This document shows positions 1 through 6,918 of a stretch of 13,090 nucleotides of DNA, in pieces. This stretch comes from Savagea sp. (GTDB taxonomy: Bacteria; Bacillota; Bacilli; Bacillales_A; Planococcaceae), in assembly GCA_030152265.1 (NCBI GenBank), contig JASLHQ010000086.1, positions 1 to 13,090 on the forward strand, written 5' to 3'. Below the pieces are notes generated by a model. It ran no database searches. It worked only from the letters and a program-made list of their open reading frames with translations, and was not told where the DNA came from. How positions within the stretch are numbered: the first letter of the stretch is position 1; each line of letters starts with the position of its first letter. The position numbers and the translations under genes were made by a program.

Positions 1-438
1 AAAAGCGAACGACGTGCTTTGCGCCAAATGTTCTGTAAAAGTATCATACAATTTTGGTGAACGATATCCTTGTTGATCATTCACTGGAGCAATGATTAAA
101 CAATTTGCACTGTAAGCTGACAACCATCGATAAGGAATGACAGCATTTTCTGTCTGTGCAATCGCACTTGATAACTTCATTAACATTTGGTACCCTTGAC
201 GATTTTTCGCATATACGTAAAGCGGAATCGTTTCATCATCAACACGAATAGAGGCAGTCAAACCGACGATCGGTTCGATGCCTCGTTCTTTCGCATGGCG
301 TACAAATGAAGGGACCCCGTACAAATAGTGATTGACAATCGCTACTTTGCGACTCGTCGCTAAACGCTCAGCTACTTGTTCTGTCGTTACAATACTTCGC
401 AATACGTCGTCACTCGTCACAATTTGTCCGTAAATCAT
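1..438 (-). CDS. dnaE: DNA polymerase III subunit alpha DnaE, N-terminal part (runs off the left edge)
   Basis: Only the first 146 codons are present. The frame is open to the window edge and starts at ATG 438, preceded by AAAGGAGG. The translation resembles the N-terminal PHP domain of the DnaE-type replicative polymerase alpha subunit of Firmicutes, which synthesises DNA at the fork beside PolC. Recognisable stretches are GIEPIVGLTASI (residues 53-64) and YAKNRQGYQMLMKLSS (76-91). The usual HxH metal motif near the N-terminus is replaced by YGQIVTS (residues 3-9), and the usual TD(H/F) segment reads VNHYLYG (35-41), so the PHP domain probably binds no metal. The catalytic palm, which would confirm function, lies outside the window. 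The stop of nrnA is 18 bp upstream on the same strand, so the two genes are probably co-transcribed. The identification rests on a partial domain and the well-known nrnA-dnaE order. Confidence 0.88.
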   Translation of the reverse strand, partial: MIYGQIVTSDDVLRSIVTTEQVAERLATSRKVAIVNHYLYGVPSFVRHAKERGIEPIVGLTASIRVDDETIPLYVYAKNRQGYQMLMKLSSAIAQTENAVIPYRWLSAYSANCLIIAPVNDQQGYRSPKLYDTFTEHLAQSTSFAF

Positions 439-456
439 GAAAAGCCCCTCCTTTTA

Positions 457-1395
457 TTATTCATCACATAGTTGCTTTAATCTTTCAATCACTTCATCCG
501 CTTCTTCCCATGAGTAGACAGACGCTCCCGATGCTAACGGGTGTCCTCCTCCACGATATTCCGCTGCTAAGTTATTAATAACCGGCCCTTTCGAACGTAA
601 ACGAACGCGAATTAGTTTATCTTCTTCTACGAAAATCACCCATGATTTAATTCCTTTTACATTTCCTAAAGAACCGACGAGTTGAGAAGTTTGTTCTGTC
701 GTCACATCGTACTCACGTAACAACTCTTTCGTAATTTTAATATATGCCGCTCCATTTTCAAACATCGTAAAGTTTTGGAAAATATAGCCTTGTAAATGGA
801 GTACATCACGATTCACTTCATACATCGCATCGAATAATGCCGTACGGTCAAAATCATAAGATACGAGCTCTGATGCTACTTGGAAAGTAAATTGCGTCGC
901 ACTCGGGAAGACGAATCGACCTGTATCGCCAACAATTCCAGCAAAAATTAAACGAGCTGCTTCATTCGGTAATGTCCAGTTATAATTTTTCTCACCGTAT
1001 TTAAAAAGACGGAAAATGAGTTCGCTCGAAGAACTAGATTCCGTATCTACCCAACGCATATCACCGTAATGATCAACATCTGGATGATGGTCAATTTTAA
1101 TAATATAGTCTCCTTTTTTATAATATGGACTATCAATTCTACCTGTGTTTCCAGTATCTGTAATGATGATGAGAGCACCTTCATATTGATCTTCACGCAC
1201 TTCATCTTGTGTCGCTAAATATGTAAGCAATTCATCATGTTGCCCTGTCGCGTATACTTCTTTATTCGGATAATTCGCTTGAATCAACTTTTTTAAGCCT
1301 ACTTGCGAACCATACGCATCAGGATCTGGTCGCATATGTCGTAAAATAATAATTCGATTATACTGTTCAATTTTTTCAATAATTTTCTGTTTCAA
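457..1395 (-). CDS. nrnA: NrnA: bifunctional nanoRNase / pAp phosphatase (DHH-DHHA1)
   Basis: This is a cytoplasmic DHH-family phosphoesterase that degrades very short RNAs (nanoRNAs), dephosphorylates pAp (3'-phosphoadenosine 5'-phosphate), and in several Firmicutes cleaves pApA from c-di-AMP turnover. Visible motifs are RHMRPDPDA (residues 19-27), a TD at 79-80, the DHH triad at 102-104, GDTGRF at 156-161 and the DHHA1 substrate loop GGGHPLASGAS at 282-292. The chosen start is TTG at 1395, giving 312 aa, close to the B. subtilis protein. GAAGGAG (1404-1410) lies 8 nt upstream, whereas an ATG at 1443 would add 16 residues not typical of the family and has no good site before it. dnaE follows after 18 bp. 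The divergent ytpI starts at 1497, so any promoter must lie in the roughly 100-bp gap between them. No strong minus-strand promoter was recognised there. Confidence 0.95.
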   Translation of the reverse strand: MKQKIIEKIEQYNRIIILRHMRPDPDAYGSQVGLKKLIQANYPNKEVYATGQHDELLTYLATQDEVREDQYEGALIIITDTGNTGRIDSPYYKKGDYIIKIDHHPDVDHYGDMRWVDTESSSSSELIFRLFKYGEKNYNWTLPNEAARLIFAGIVGDTGRFVFPSATQFTFQVASELVSYDFDRTALFDAMYEVNRDVLHLQGYIFQNFTMFENGAAYIKITKELLREYDVTTEQTSQLVGSLGNVKGIKSWVIFVEEDKLIRVRLRSKGPVINNLAAEYRGGGHPLASGASVYSWEEADEVIERLKQLCDE

Positions 1396-1403
1396 TCCAA
1401 TCA

Positions 1404-1410
1404 CTCCTTC
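1404..1410 (-). promoter_or_regulatory. Ribosome binding site deciding the TTG start of nrnA
   Basis: On the minus strand this reads GAAGGAG, 8 nt before TTG 1395. It supports the TTG start over the upstream in-frame ATG at 1443. Confidence 0.75.
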
Positions 1411-1496
1411 AAGTTCTTTTTTAAAGAATAGTCGCAATTTCAATGATTTATCGTTACAATAGAAATATGTATGAGTAAACGGAGGTTCTTTTTAGC

Positions 1497-1817
1497 ATGA
1501 AAGTTTTGAATTCAGTTTTTCTTTTCGGACTCTCGGCGTCTTTCATTTTTTATTTCTATTTGAAAACGAAACAATTCCACACATCTCAAGTATACCCGAT
1601 TCGCAAAAAAATGTATGCTAGTCTCGCTGGAATTCCTCTCGGTTTTCTTTTAATCTTTTTCGCTTTAAATCAATTCGTACTATTCGATGGTTGGATTACA
1701 TACGTCGTCGGCATTATTTTCATAATTTACGGACTCTATATGGCTATCGTGAATTATAAAAAATATAAGCATTATGAGCAATTCATCGAGGAAGAAACAC
1801 GATTAAATCAAAAATAA
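1497..1817 (+). CDS. ytpI: YtpI-family small membrane protein
   Basis: A 106-aa integral membrane protein with three hydrophobic segments at about residues 3-21, 41-63 and 65-85. They are separated by a basic loop (KTKQF...YPIRKKM), and the tail is charged (YKKYKHYEQFIEEETRLNQK). Length, layout and position between nrnA/dnaE and ytoI match the YtpI family of Bacillales, whose function is unknown to me. The ATG at 1497 is preceded by GGAGG (1481-1485). A TACAAT at 1455-1460 could be its -10 box, but I see no good -35 at the right distance. It diverges from nrnA and converges with ytoI, and its TAA stop forms part of the terminator stem shared with ytoI. The family call is firm because size, topology and neighbours agree. 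No biochemical role can be assigned. Confidence 0.85.
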   Translation: MKVLNSVFLFGLSASFIFYFYLKTKQFHTSQVYPIRKKMYASLAGIPLGFLLIFFALNQFVLFDGWITYVVGIIFIIYGLYMAIVNYKKYKHYEQFIEEETRLNQK

Positions 1818-1873
1818 AACGAGACGGGACTAATAGCAAATAAACTTGCTATAATGATCCCGTCTCGTTTTAT
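1814..1873. terminator. Bidirectional terminator between ytpI and ytoI, with nested hairpin
   Basis: A perfect 16-bp stem pairs 1814-1829 with 1858-1873. A-rich left and T-rich right flanks serve both directions. The 28-nt loop holds a second 7-bp stem, ATAGCAA (1833-1839) with TTGCTAT (1846-1852). The stop codons of ytpI (1815-1817) and ytoI (1870-1872) lie inside the stem and pair with each other. Confidence 0.93.
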
Positions 1874-3177
1874 TTTTCAAACAGTTGATACATTACCATC
1901 GCACTCGCAATCACTTCTTGATTGTGAACAAAATCAAAGCTAAATTTCACAGAACGACGACTTAAATGTAAAATACGAGACTTTACTAAAACTCTTCCGC
2001 CAAGCGGCACTTGTTTTACGAAATAAACAGTTAAACTTTCTGGTACTCCTTCGCTCCGTTTATTTTGCTTTAACAGTTGACTCCCGAATTCCGTTAAAAT
2101 CGTCGTCAATGCACCGTAAGACAGTGCACCGAAATGATTCGTTAACTGTGGCGTAACTGTAAAGGCGAGCGACGTCGGATCTTCTGGAACATCTGTCATT
2201 TGGTTCCGTACGATATCATCGATTGTTTCACCTTGCTGCGGTTGTCTCTGCGCCATTTGAAATGCCTTCAGCACATCTCGGCGACTGATGATTCCTTCCA
2301 AATAATCATCTCTATCGACGACAGGTGTTAAATCGACACCTTCCCAAATCATATTATGGCCTGCTGCAGCAACGGTCATCTTATCATTAACAGTTACCGG
2401 ATGAGTAGACATTACGTCTCGAATGAGTAAATGTTCTTCTTTTCCAACTGCATCCCGACTCGTCACAATCCCGACGAGCTTTTTATTTTCATCAATGACA
2501 GGGTAACCAGAGTGTGCAGATTTACGATTCACTTGATTAAAATATTCAATCGTATCTGACGGCTCGAAATAAATTGTTTTTTCTAAAGGGGTAATAATAT
2601 CTTCTACGAGCAAAATTTCTTTTTCAATTAATTGGTCATAAATCGCACGGTTCAACATAGTCGCTACCGTAAATGTATCATAACTCGTTGAAATAATCGG
2701 CATATCCAATTCATCTGCGATTCGCTTCGCACTTTCCGCCGTGTCAAATCCCCCTGTAATTAAAATAGCTGCTCCTGCATTCAATGCACTTTCATGAGCG
2801 CGCTCACGGTTACCGACGATAAGCAAACTACCAGCATCTATATATTTCTCCATATCTGGTAATTGCATAGCACCGATGACAAATTTCGTTAAAGTCTTGT
2901 GAAGACCGTTACGACCACCTAACACTTGGCCGTCAACAATATTGACAACTTCAGCAAAAGTTAATTTTTCAATATTTTCTTTTTTCTTTTTTTCGATTCG
3001 AATCGTCCCGACTCGTTCAATTGTGTTAACGAGCTTTTGATTTTCTGCCTCTTTAATGGCTCGGTAAGCTGTACCTTCACTGACAGAAAGTGCTCGAGCT
3101 ACTTGTCGGACGGATATTTTCTCTCCGACTTCCAACCCTTCGATATATCTGAGGATCTGTTCATGTTTCGTAGCCAT
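1870..3177 (-). CDS. ytoI: YtoI: HTH - DRTGG - CBS pair - hotdog protein of unknown function
   Basis: A 435-aa cytoplasmic protein built of four parts. First is a winged-helix/HTH-like domain (about 1-60, with SVSEGTAYRAIKEAE). Next is a DRTGG-type domain (about 70-180, with GAAILITGGFD). Then comes a tandem CBS pair (about 190-305, with GYPVIDENKKLVGIVTSRD and LEGIISRRDV). Last is a C-terminal hotdog-fold domain (about 330-435, with TNHFGALSYGAL and VHNQEVIASAMVMYQ). CBS pairs and DRTGG domains commonly sense adenine nucleotides. Hotdog domains often act on acyl-thioesters, but no catalytic motif is evident. The start is ATG 3177 with AGGAAGG upstream, and MATKHEQIL is the usual family N-terminus. 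A longer frame from ATG 3213 would begin inside the ytkL terminator. The gene lies 60 bp below ytkL and has no clear promoter of its own. Ligand, target and substrate are unknown. Confidence 0.9.
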   Translation of the reverse strand: MATKHEQILRYIEGLEVGEKISVRQVARALSVSEGTAYRAIKEAENQKLVNTIERVGTIRIEKKKKENIEKLTFAEVVNIVDGQVLGGRNGLHKTLTKFVIGAMQLPDMEKYIDAGSLLIVGNRERAHESALNAGAAILITGGFDTAESAKRIADELDMPIISTSYDTFTVATMLNRAIYDQLIEKEILLVEDIITPLEKTIYFEPSDTIEYFNQVNRKSAHSGYPVIDENKKLVGIVTSRDAVGKEEHLLIRDVMSTHPVTVNDKMTVAAAGHNMIWEGVDLTPVVDRDDYLEGIISRRDVLKAFQMAQRQPQQGETIDDIVRNQMTDVPEDPTSLAFTVTPQLTNHFGALSYGALTTILTEFGSQLLKQNKRSEGVPESLTVYFVKQVPLGGRVLVKSRILHLSRRSVKFSFDFVHNQEVIASAMVMYQLFEK

Positions 3178-3207
3178 CGCTTCATCCTTCCTCTTTCGAC
3201 TGAAGAA

Positions 3208-3231
3208 GAACACCCCGTTTACGAGGTGTTC
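3208..3231 (-). terminator. Hairpin terminator after ytkL
   Basis: A 10-bp stem (GAACACCTCG with CGGGGTGTTC on the minus strand, one G-U pair) closes a TAAA loop 6 nt past the ytkL stop. The following TTCTTC is a weak U-tract, so read-through into ytoI is plausible. Confidence 0.65.
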
Positions 3232-3237
3232 TCACTC

Positions 3238-3918
3238 TTATATTTCGAGCGTTGCGCCCACTTGCATAATATTTACTTCCGCATCTTTCACTAAGCCTTT
3301 GAAATCTTCTGGATTTTGACGAATTGGTGGGAATGTATCGTAATGTACAGGAACGACGACTTTCGGCTTTAACATGCTCACTGCTAATGCCGCATCTTCA
3401 GGACCCATCGTGAAGTTGTCACCGATCGGTAAAAAAGCAACATCGATATCATTCGTTCGACCGATAATTTCCATATCGCCAAATACAGAAGTGTCTCCTG
3501 CGTGATACACTGTTTTTTCTTCAGCATAAAGTAAAATACCAGCAGGCATCCCAGTATAAATAATTTCTCCATCTTCTGTCGTATAAGATGAACTATGGAA
3601 TGCTTGCGTATATTTTAATTTTCCGAATTCGAATGCATAAGCGCCTCCGATATTCATCCCGTGCGTATCAAGACCTTGTTGGCCGAGATAAATTGCAAGT
3701 TCATTTGGCGCAATCACTTTCGCACCGCTCGCCTTTGCAATTTCAACAGTGTCTCCAACGTGATCATTATGTCCATGTGTTAACAAAATGTAATCTGGTT
3801 TTTGATCTTCCACTTTCAAATCTGTTAGCTCATTTCCATTAATGAATGGATCGATGAGTAATGTCAATCCGTTCGTTTCAATTTTGACAATCGAATGTCC
3901 ATGATAAGATAGTTTCAT
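3238..3918 (-). CDS. ytkL: YtkL: UPF0173-type metal-dependent hydrolase (metallo-beta-lactamase fold)
   Basis: A 226-aa soluble protein with the binuclear-metal signature of the metallo-beta-lactamase fold: HGHNDH at residues 48-53, H108, D142 in HAGDTSVFGDM, and H192 in VPVHYDTFP. The N-terminal MKLSYHGHS and the terminal VGATLEI are characteristic of the YtkL/UPF0173 group, which is related to UlaG-like lactonases. Its physiological substrate is not established as far as I know. The ATG at 3918 is preceded by AGGGAGG (about 3928-3934) at a spacing of 9. The gene lies between the ald terminator and ytoI, and its own promoter is expected in the 178 bp at 3919-4095. No confident -35/-10 pair was found there. 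All metal ligands appear present, so it is probably an active enzyme. Confidence 0.92.
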   Translation of the reverse strand: MKLSYHGHSIVKIETNGLTLLIDPFINGNELTDLKVEDQKPDYILLTHGHNDHVGDTVEIAKASGAKVIAPNELAIYLGQQGLDTHGMNIGGAYAFEFGKLKYTQAFHSSSYTTEDGEIIYTGMPAGILLYAEEKTVYHAGDTSVFGDMEIIGRTNDIDVAFLPIGDNFTMGPEDAALAVSMLKPKVVVPVHYDTFPPIRQNPEDFKGLVKDAEVNIMQVGATLEI

Positions 3919-4095
3919 TTCCCATTTGCCTCCCTACATGCGTAATCGTTGTAAATATTCACACAGCTCATACTTCTACTGTATAACAGATTGGACAAAA
4001 TTGCATCTTTTCTTTCTCCTTGTATGACGTTTCCTTTTCCATGCTTTCATTCTTTTTTATCGTCTTTCATTCTGTCATATTTCAATCATTACATA

Positions 4096-4127
4096 GAAAA
4101 AACTGTGAAACAAATTCGTTCCACAGT
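4096..4127 (-). terminator. Rho-independent terminator of ald
   Basis: On the minus strand a 10-bp stem (ACTGTGGAAC with GTTTCACAGT, one G-U pair) and a 6-nt loop are followed by a run of T residues at 4101-4097. It lies 12 nt past the ald stop codon. Confidence 0.88.
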
Positions 4128-4139
4128 CTGTACCTATAT

Positions 4140-5255
4140 TTATTGTAACAAAGTTAACGGGTCGACATATTGTAAATCTTGCGCTTCTGCAATCGCACGA
4201 TATGTCACTTCGCCTTTATACGTATTGAGTCCGAGACGTAATGATTCATCTTCTAAACATGCTTGCTCTAACCCTTTATTCGCGATTTGAAGCGCGTAAG
4301 GAATCGTGACGTTCGTCAATGCCATCGTCGACGTACGTGGTACCGCTCCCGGCATATTTGCAACAGCATAGTGGATAACGTCATGCTTCACATGAATTGG
4401 ATTGTCATGTGTCGTAATACGGTCAGACGTTTCGAAAATACCACCTTGGTCAATCGCGATATCGACGAGAACCGAACCTGGTTGCATTTTCTTCACCATC
4501 TCTTCAGTCACTAACTTCGGTGCACGTGCCCCTGGGATTAAAACAGCTCCGATAACGAGGTCTGATTCTACTACGGCTGCTTCGATATTGTACGGGTTCG
4601 ATACGAGTGTTTGAATACTGTTTCCGAAAATTTCGTCTAATTGACGAAGACGATCGACAGATAAGTCGAGTATATTTACGTGTGCTCCAAGACCAATTGC
4701 AACACGTGCTGCGTTCGCTCCGGCTTGTCCACCACCGATAATTGTCACTCGACCTCGATCAACCCCGGTTACACCTGCGAGTAAAATTCCTTTTCCGCCT
4801 TTTGTTTTCTCCAAATATTGCGAGCCAATTTGTGTTGCCATGCGCCCTGCTACTTCACTCATCGGTGCGAGTAACGGAAGTGAACGGTTCGGCATTTGGA
4901 CCGTTTCATACGCAACACCTGTCACGCCTGCTTCTAACAATTTTTTCGTTAATTTTAATTCCGGAGCTAAGTGTAAATACGCAAAAATAATTAAGCCCTC
5001 TCGGAAATATTGATATTCATCTTCAGTCGGTTCTTTTACTTTCAATACCATGTCAACGTCCCATGCATCTTTCGCATGAGTGGCGATTGTCGCTCCCGCT
5101 TCACGGTACTCCTCATCTGTGAAGCCTGACCCTTCGCCTGCATTCGTCTCGACGATCACTGTATGACCGTTCGTCACGAGGTTGTGAGTGCCTGCTGGTG
5201 TCATTGCCACACGGTTTTCACTATTCAGTAACTCTTTTGGCACACCTATTCTCAT
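4140..5255 (-). CDS. ald: Alanine dehydrogenase
   Basis: Catalyses the NAD-dependent reversible oxidative deamination of L-alanine to pyruvate and ammonia, allowing alanine use as a carbon and nitrogen source. The 371-aa length fits the family. Visible features are the N-terminal MRIGVPKE, R15 (NRVAMTP), K74 (VKVKEP-like LKVKEP), H95 (YLHLAPE), the Rossmann nucleotide-binding loop GGGQAG at 174-179 (TIIGGGQAGANAARVA), D269 in VDIAIDQGG, and YAVANMPGAVPRTST at 296-310. These correspond to the known catalytic Lys, His and Asp of alanine dehydrogenases. The ATG at 5255 has AAGGAGG upstream (5266-5272). A sigma-A-like promoter (5318-5346) precedes it and a strong terminator follows, so it looks monocistronic. 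A 6-bp inverted repeat sits directly upstream of the ribosome binding site. No residue appears missing. Confidence 0.97.
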   Translation of the reverse strand: MRIGVPKELLNSENRVAMTPAGTHNLVTNGHTVIVETNAGEGSGFTDEEYREAGATIATHAKDAWDVDMVLKVKEPTEDEYQYFREGLIIFAYLHLAPELKLTKKLLEAGVTGVAYETVQMPNRSLPLLAPMSEVAGRMATQIGSQYLEKTKGGKGILLAGVTGVDRGRVTIIGGGQAGANAARVAIGLGAHVNILDLSVDRLRQLDEIFGNSIQTLVSNPYNIEAAVVESDLVIGAVLIPGARAPKLVTEEMVKKMQPGSVLVDIAIDQGGIFETSDRITTHDNPIHVKHDVIHYAVANMPGAVPRTSTMALTNVTIPYALQIANKGLEQACLEDESLRLGLNTYKGEVTYRAIAEAQDLQYVDPLTLLQ

Positions 5256-5271
5256 CTCTATTCTTCCTCCT

Positions 5272-5287
5272 TAAACGTAGCCGTTTA
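5272..5287 (-). promoter_or_regulatory. Small inverted repeat abutting the ald ribosome binding site
   Basis: TAAACG-TAGC-CGTTTA is a 6-bp inverted repeat with a 4-base centre in the ald leader. Its edge touches the Shine-Dalgarno sequence (5266-5272). It could be an operator or a weak RNA hairpin. It may also be chance. Confidence 0.25.
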
Positions 5288-5317
5288 TCTTTCTCCAAAA
5301 AGACGACTATTCACCAT

Positions 5318-5346
5318 ATTTTATGGCATCGAAATCATTATTTCAA
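5318..5346 (-). promoter_or_regulatory. Sigma-A-like promoter of ald
   Basis: On the minus strand, TTGAAA (5346-5341) and TAAAAT (5323-5318) are separated by exactly 17 bp. Each differs from consensus at one position. It lies about 60 bp upstream of the ald start codon. Confidence 0.6.
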
Positions 5347-5407
5347 CCATTGTTCTCTAATAAATTGTCTAAATCTTCACAATCGGTAAAATATGTTTAA
5401 ACAACTT

Positions 5408-5436
5408 TTGTATTTCCAATAAAAAAGGAGTACAAT
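5408..5436 (+). promoter_or_regulatory. Putative sigma-A promoter of the universal stress protein gene
   Basis: TTGTAT (5408-5413) and TACAAT (5431-5436) are 17 bp apart and end 38 bp before the ATG at 5475. The -10 is good and the -35 is weak. GTTTAA just upstream resembles a sigma-B -35, but no GGGTAT-like -10 follows at the right distance. Confidence 0.45.
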
Positions 5437-5474
5437 AGCATTAGGTTAAATAATAAAAATGGAGTTGATTGGAA

Positions 5475-5918
5475 ATGACAATGAAATACTCACACATTCT
5501 CGTAGCAGTCGATGGTTCACCAGAAGCGAAGCATGCATTTGAAAAAGCGATTGAAATCGCAAAGCGTAACGGTTCAACTTTACACCTTGCAAACGTAATC
5601 GACACTCGTTCATATGCTGCAGTTGAAGCATATGACCGTACAATCGCGGAGCGTGCGCAAGAGTTCGCTGAAGATTTACTCGGCGATTACTCAACACAAG
5701 CGAAAGAATCAGGTGTGGAAGCGGTCGAAATCCACGTCGAGTACGGAAATCCAAAAACATTAATTCCACGTGACTTATCGAAAAAAGTGGAAGCGGACTT
5801 AATCGTCTGTGGTGCGACAGGACTTAACAAAGTGGAGCGCTTCTTAATTGGTAGCGTTTCGGAAAATATCGTTCGTTCTGCACATTGTGACGTTTTAGTC
5901 GTTCGTGCTAACTCTTAA
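5475..5918 (+). CDS. Universal stress protein (UspA family, ATP-binding type)
   Basis: A 147-aa single-domain cytoplasmic Usp protein. HILVAVDGSPEAKHAFEKAI (residues 7-26) is the classic N-terminal strand and nucleotide-contacting Asp. The C-terminal G-x2-G-x9-G-S motif is intact: G113, G116, then G126-S127 in VCGATGLNKVERFLIGS. Family members with this motif bind ATP and usually dimerise, and their roles in stress or starvation survival are varied. The start is taken as ATG 5475 because GGAG at 5461-5464 is 10 nt away. TTG 5469 is too close to that site and ATG 5481 too far. The gene diverges from ald, has its own putative promoter, and converges with ytxK on a shared terminator. Its position beside ald resembles the arrangement in staphylococci. 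The exact role cannot be deduced. Confidence 0.95.
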   Translation: MTMKYSHILVAVDGSPEAKHAFEKAIEIAKRNGSTLHLANVIDTRSYAAVEAYDRTIAERAQEFAEDLLGDYSTQAKESGVEAVEIHVEYGNPKTLIPRDLSKKVEADLIVCGATGLNKVERFLIGSVSENIVRSAHCDVLVVRANS

Positions 5919-5923
5919 TTTCA

Positions 5924-5975
5924 ATAAAAAACGTGCTGTTCTTCATTTCAAGTGAGGAAACAGCACGTTTTTTAT
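5924..5975. terminator. Bidirectional terminator between the usp gene and ytxK
   Basis: A perfect 17-bp inverted repeat (5924-5940 with 5959-5975) has a GC-rich core (ACGTGCTG/CAGCACGT) flanked by A and T runs, so it works on both strands. The last base of the stem is the first position of the ytxK stop codon complement. Confidence 0.96.
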
Positions 5976-6862
5976 TATTTATTTTTTGTTGATTCATGTA
6001 CTTTTGCAAAAAATCGAGCCATCGCATTTGCATCCGACAAGTCAGGTACTGTTGCGAGTAATACGTCTTTTTTACGTTTCTCCTTCTCAATAACGAGTAT
6101 ACTTTTCCCTTGCATCGCATTTTTAAATAAAGTAGGGGGCAATTGAAATAGCGCACTAATCGTCCCTTCACTTTTGAAAAATGGATAGAGTAAATCCGAC
6201 TGCTCTGAATCAAATAAATGATTCGGTACAAGTAACACAGCTACTCCATCTTCTTTCAAATAGTTTAACGTCTGTTCGATAAATAAATGATGCGCATACG
6301 CATGTCCCTCTGCTGGCATTAAGCGATAGTTCAATCCATTTTCATCATCGGGATAATACCCGACAGGTAAATCACTTACGATGACGTCGACCGGGTCCAT
6401 ATAAAGGGGACGTAAACTATCTTGGCAATAATACGTAATCGGCTGTTCGATAAAGTCGCTAGCAGCCGCGCCGATGCGAATAAGTAAATCGTCAATTTCC
6501 ACACCATACCCTTGCATCGTCTTATGTTCTAGATGATTCATTACCGTTAACAATAAATTACTCGTGCCTACTGCTAAATCTGCGATGACGAGTTCTTTTT
6601 TACGTTCCGTCCATTTTTCAACAAAGTAACTCATCAACATTCCGAGCGCATCAGGCGTCATTTGATGATTCGATTGTGTTGATTGCTTCATCCCTTTAAT
6701 AAGTGCAAGTTGTACAGCTTTGCGGCGCTCTTCCTTCGTTCCTATTTTCTCTGCGTCGTTCAGTTGTTCTAAACGAGTGAGTAAATGTTCTAAATAAGCG
6801 ACGCCTTCTTTTTCTTCAGATTCTTCGTCCAATTGATGAAATAATGTTTCTACTGTTGACAT
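5975..6862 (-). CDS. ytxK: YtxK: class I SAM-dependent methyltransferase-like protein
   Basis: A 295-aa protein resembling the N6-adenine-type (HsdM-like) class I methyltransferases. The helical N-terminus includes VETLFHQLDEE. Motif I is DLAVGTSNLL (95-104), an acidic post-I residue lies in GYGVEIDD (118-125), and motif IV reads SDLPVGYYPDD (163-173) in place of NPPY. The altered motif IV is typical of this family, so DNA adenine methylation cannot be assumed. The substrate is unknown. The start is ATG 6862, with CAGGAGG just upstream and the MSTVETLF N-terminus seen in the family. A longer frame to 6919 would run through the preceding terminator. It follows yteJ after that terminator and converges with the usp gene. 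In B. subtilis and S. aureus ackA is normally adjacent, but no ackA is present here. Confidence 0.9.
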   Translation of the reverse strand: MSTVETLFHQLDEESEEKEGVAYLEHLLTRLEQLNDAEKIGTKEERRKAVQLALIKGMKQSTQSNHQMTPDALGMLMSYFVEKWTERKKELVIADLAVGTSNLLLTVMNHLEHKTMQGYGVEIDDLLIRIGAAASDFIEQPITYYCQDSLRPLYMDPVDVIVSDLPVGYYPDDENGLNYRLMPAEGHAYAHHLFIEQTLNYLKEDGVAVLLVPNHLFDSEQSDLLYPFFKSEGTISALFQLPPTLFKNAMQGKSILVIEKEKRKKDVLLATVPDLSDANAMARFFAKVHESTKNK

Positions 6863-6879
6863 CGTTATTCCTCCTGTTG

Positions 6880-6912
6880 AAAAATGACAAGGCGATGGAA
6901 ACACCTTGTCAT
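6880..6912 (-). terminator. Terminator between yteJ and ytxK
   Basis: On the minus strand an 11-bp stem (ATGACAAGGTG with CGCCTTGTCAT, one T-G pair) and a 7-nt loop are followed by five T residues. It starts 6 nt past the yteJ stop and ends before the ytxK ribosome binding site. ytxK therefore needs read-through or a promoter I cannot see. Confidence 0.85.
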
Positions 6913-6918
6913 CTGTCA

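Noticed and set aside
3178..3213. Longer YtoI start at ATG 3213 adding 12 residues
   Set aside because: The extension starts in the loop side of the ytkL terminator hairpin and has no ribosome binding site, while ATG 3177 has AGGAAGG and the family N-terminus.
3037..3294. 85-codon plus-strand frame across the ytoI start and ytkL end
   Set aside because: It lies opposite two well-supported genes and a terminator, has no ribosome binding site, and its translation resembles no known protein.
5395..5400. Sigma-B-like -35 (GTTTAA) before the stress protein gene
   Set aside because: No GGGTAT-like -10 occurs 12-15 bp downstream, so general-stress sigma factor control cannot be claimed.
5446..5769. 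107-codon minus-strand frame opposite the stress protein gene
   Set aside because: It is fully antisense to a clear Usp gene and spans its promoter side. The translation is low in acidic residues and rich in Leu, Arg and His, as expected of a shadow frame.
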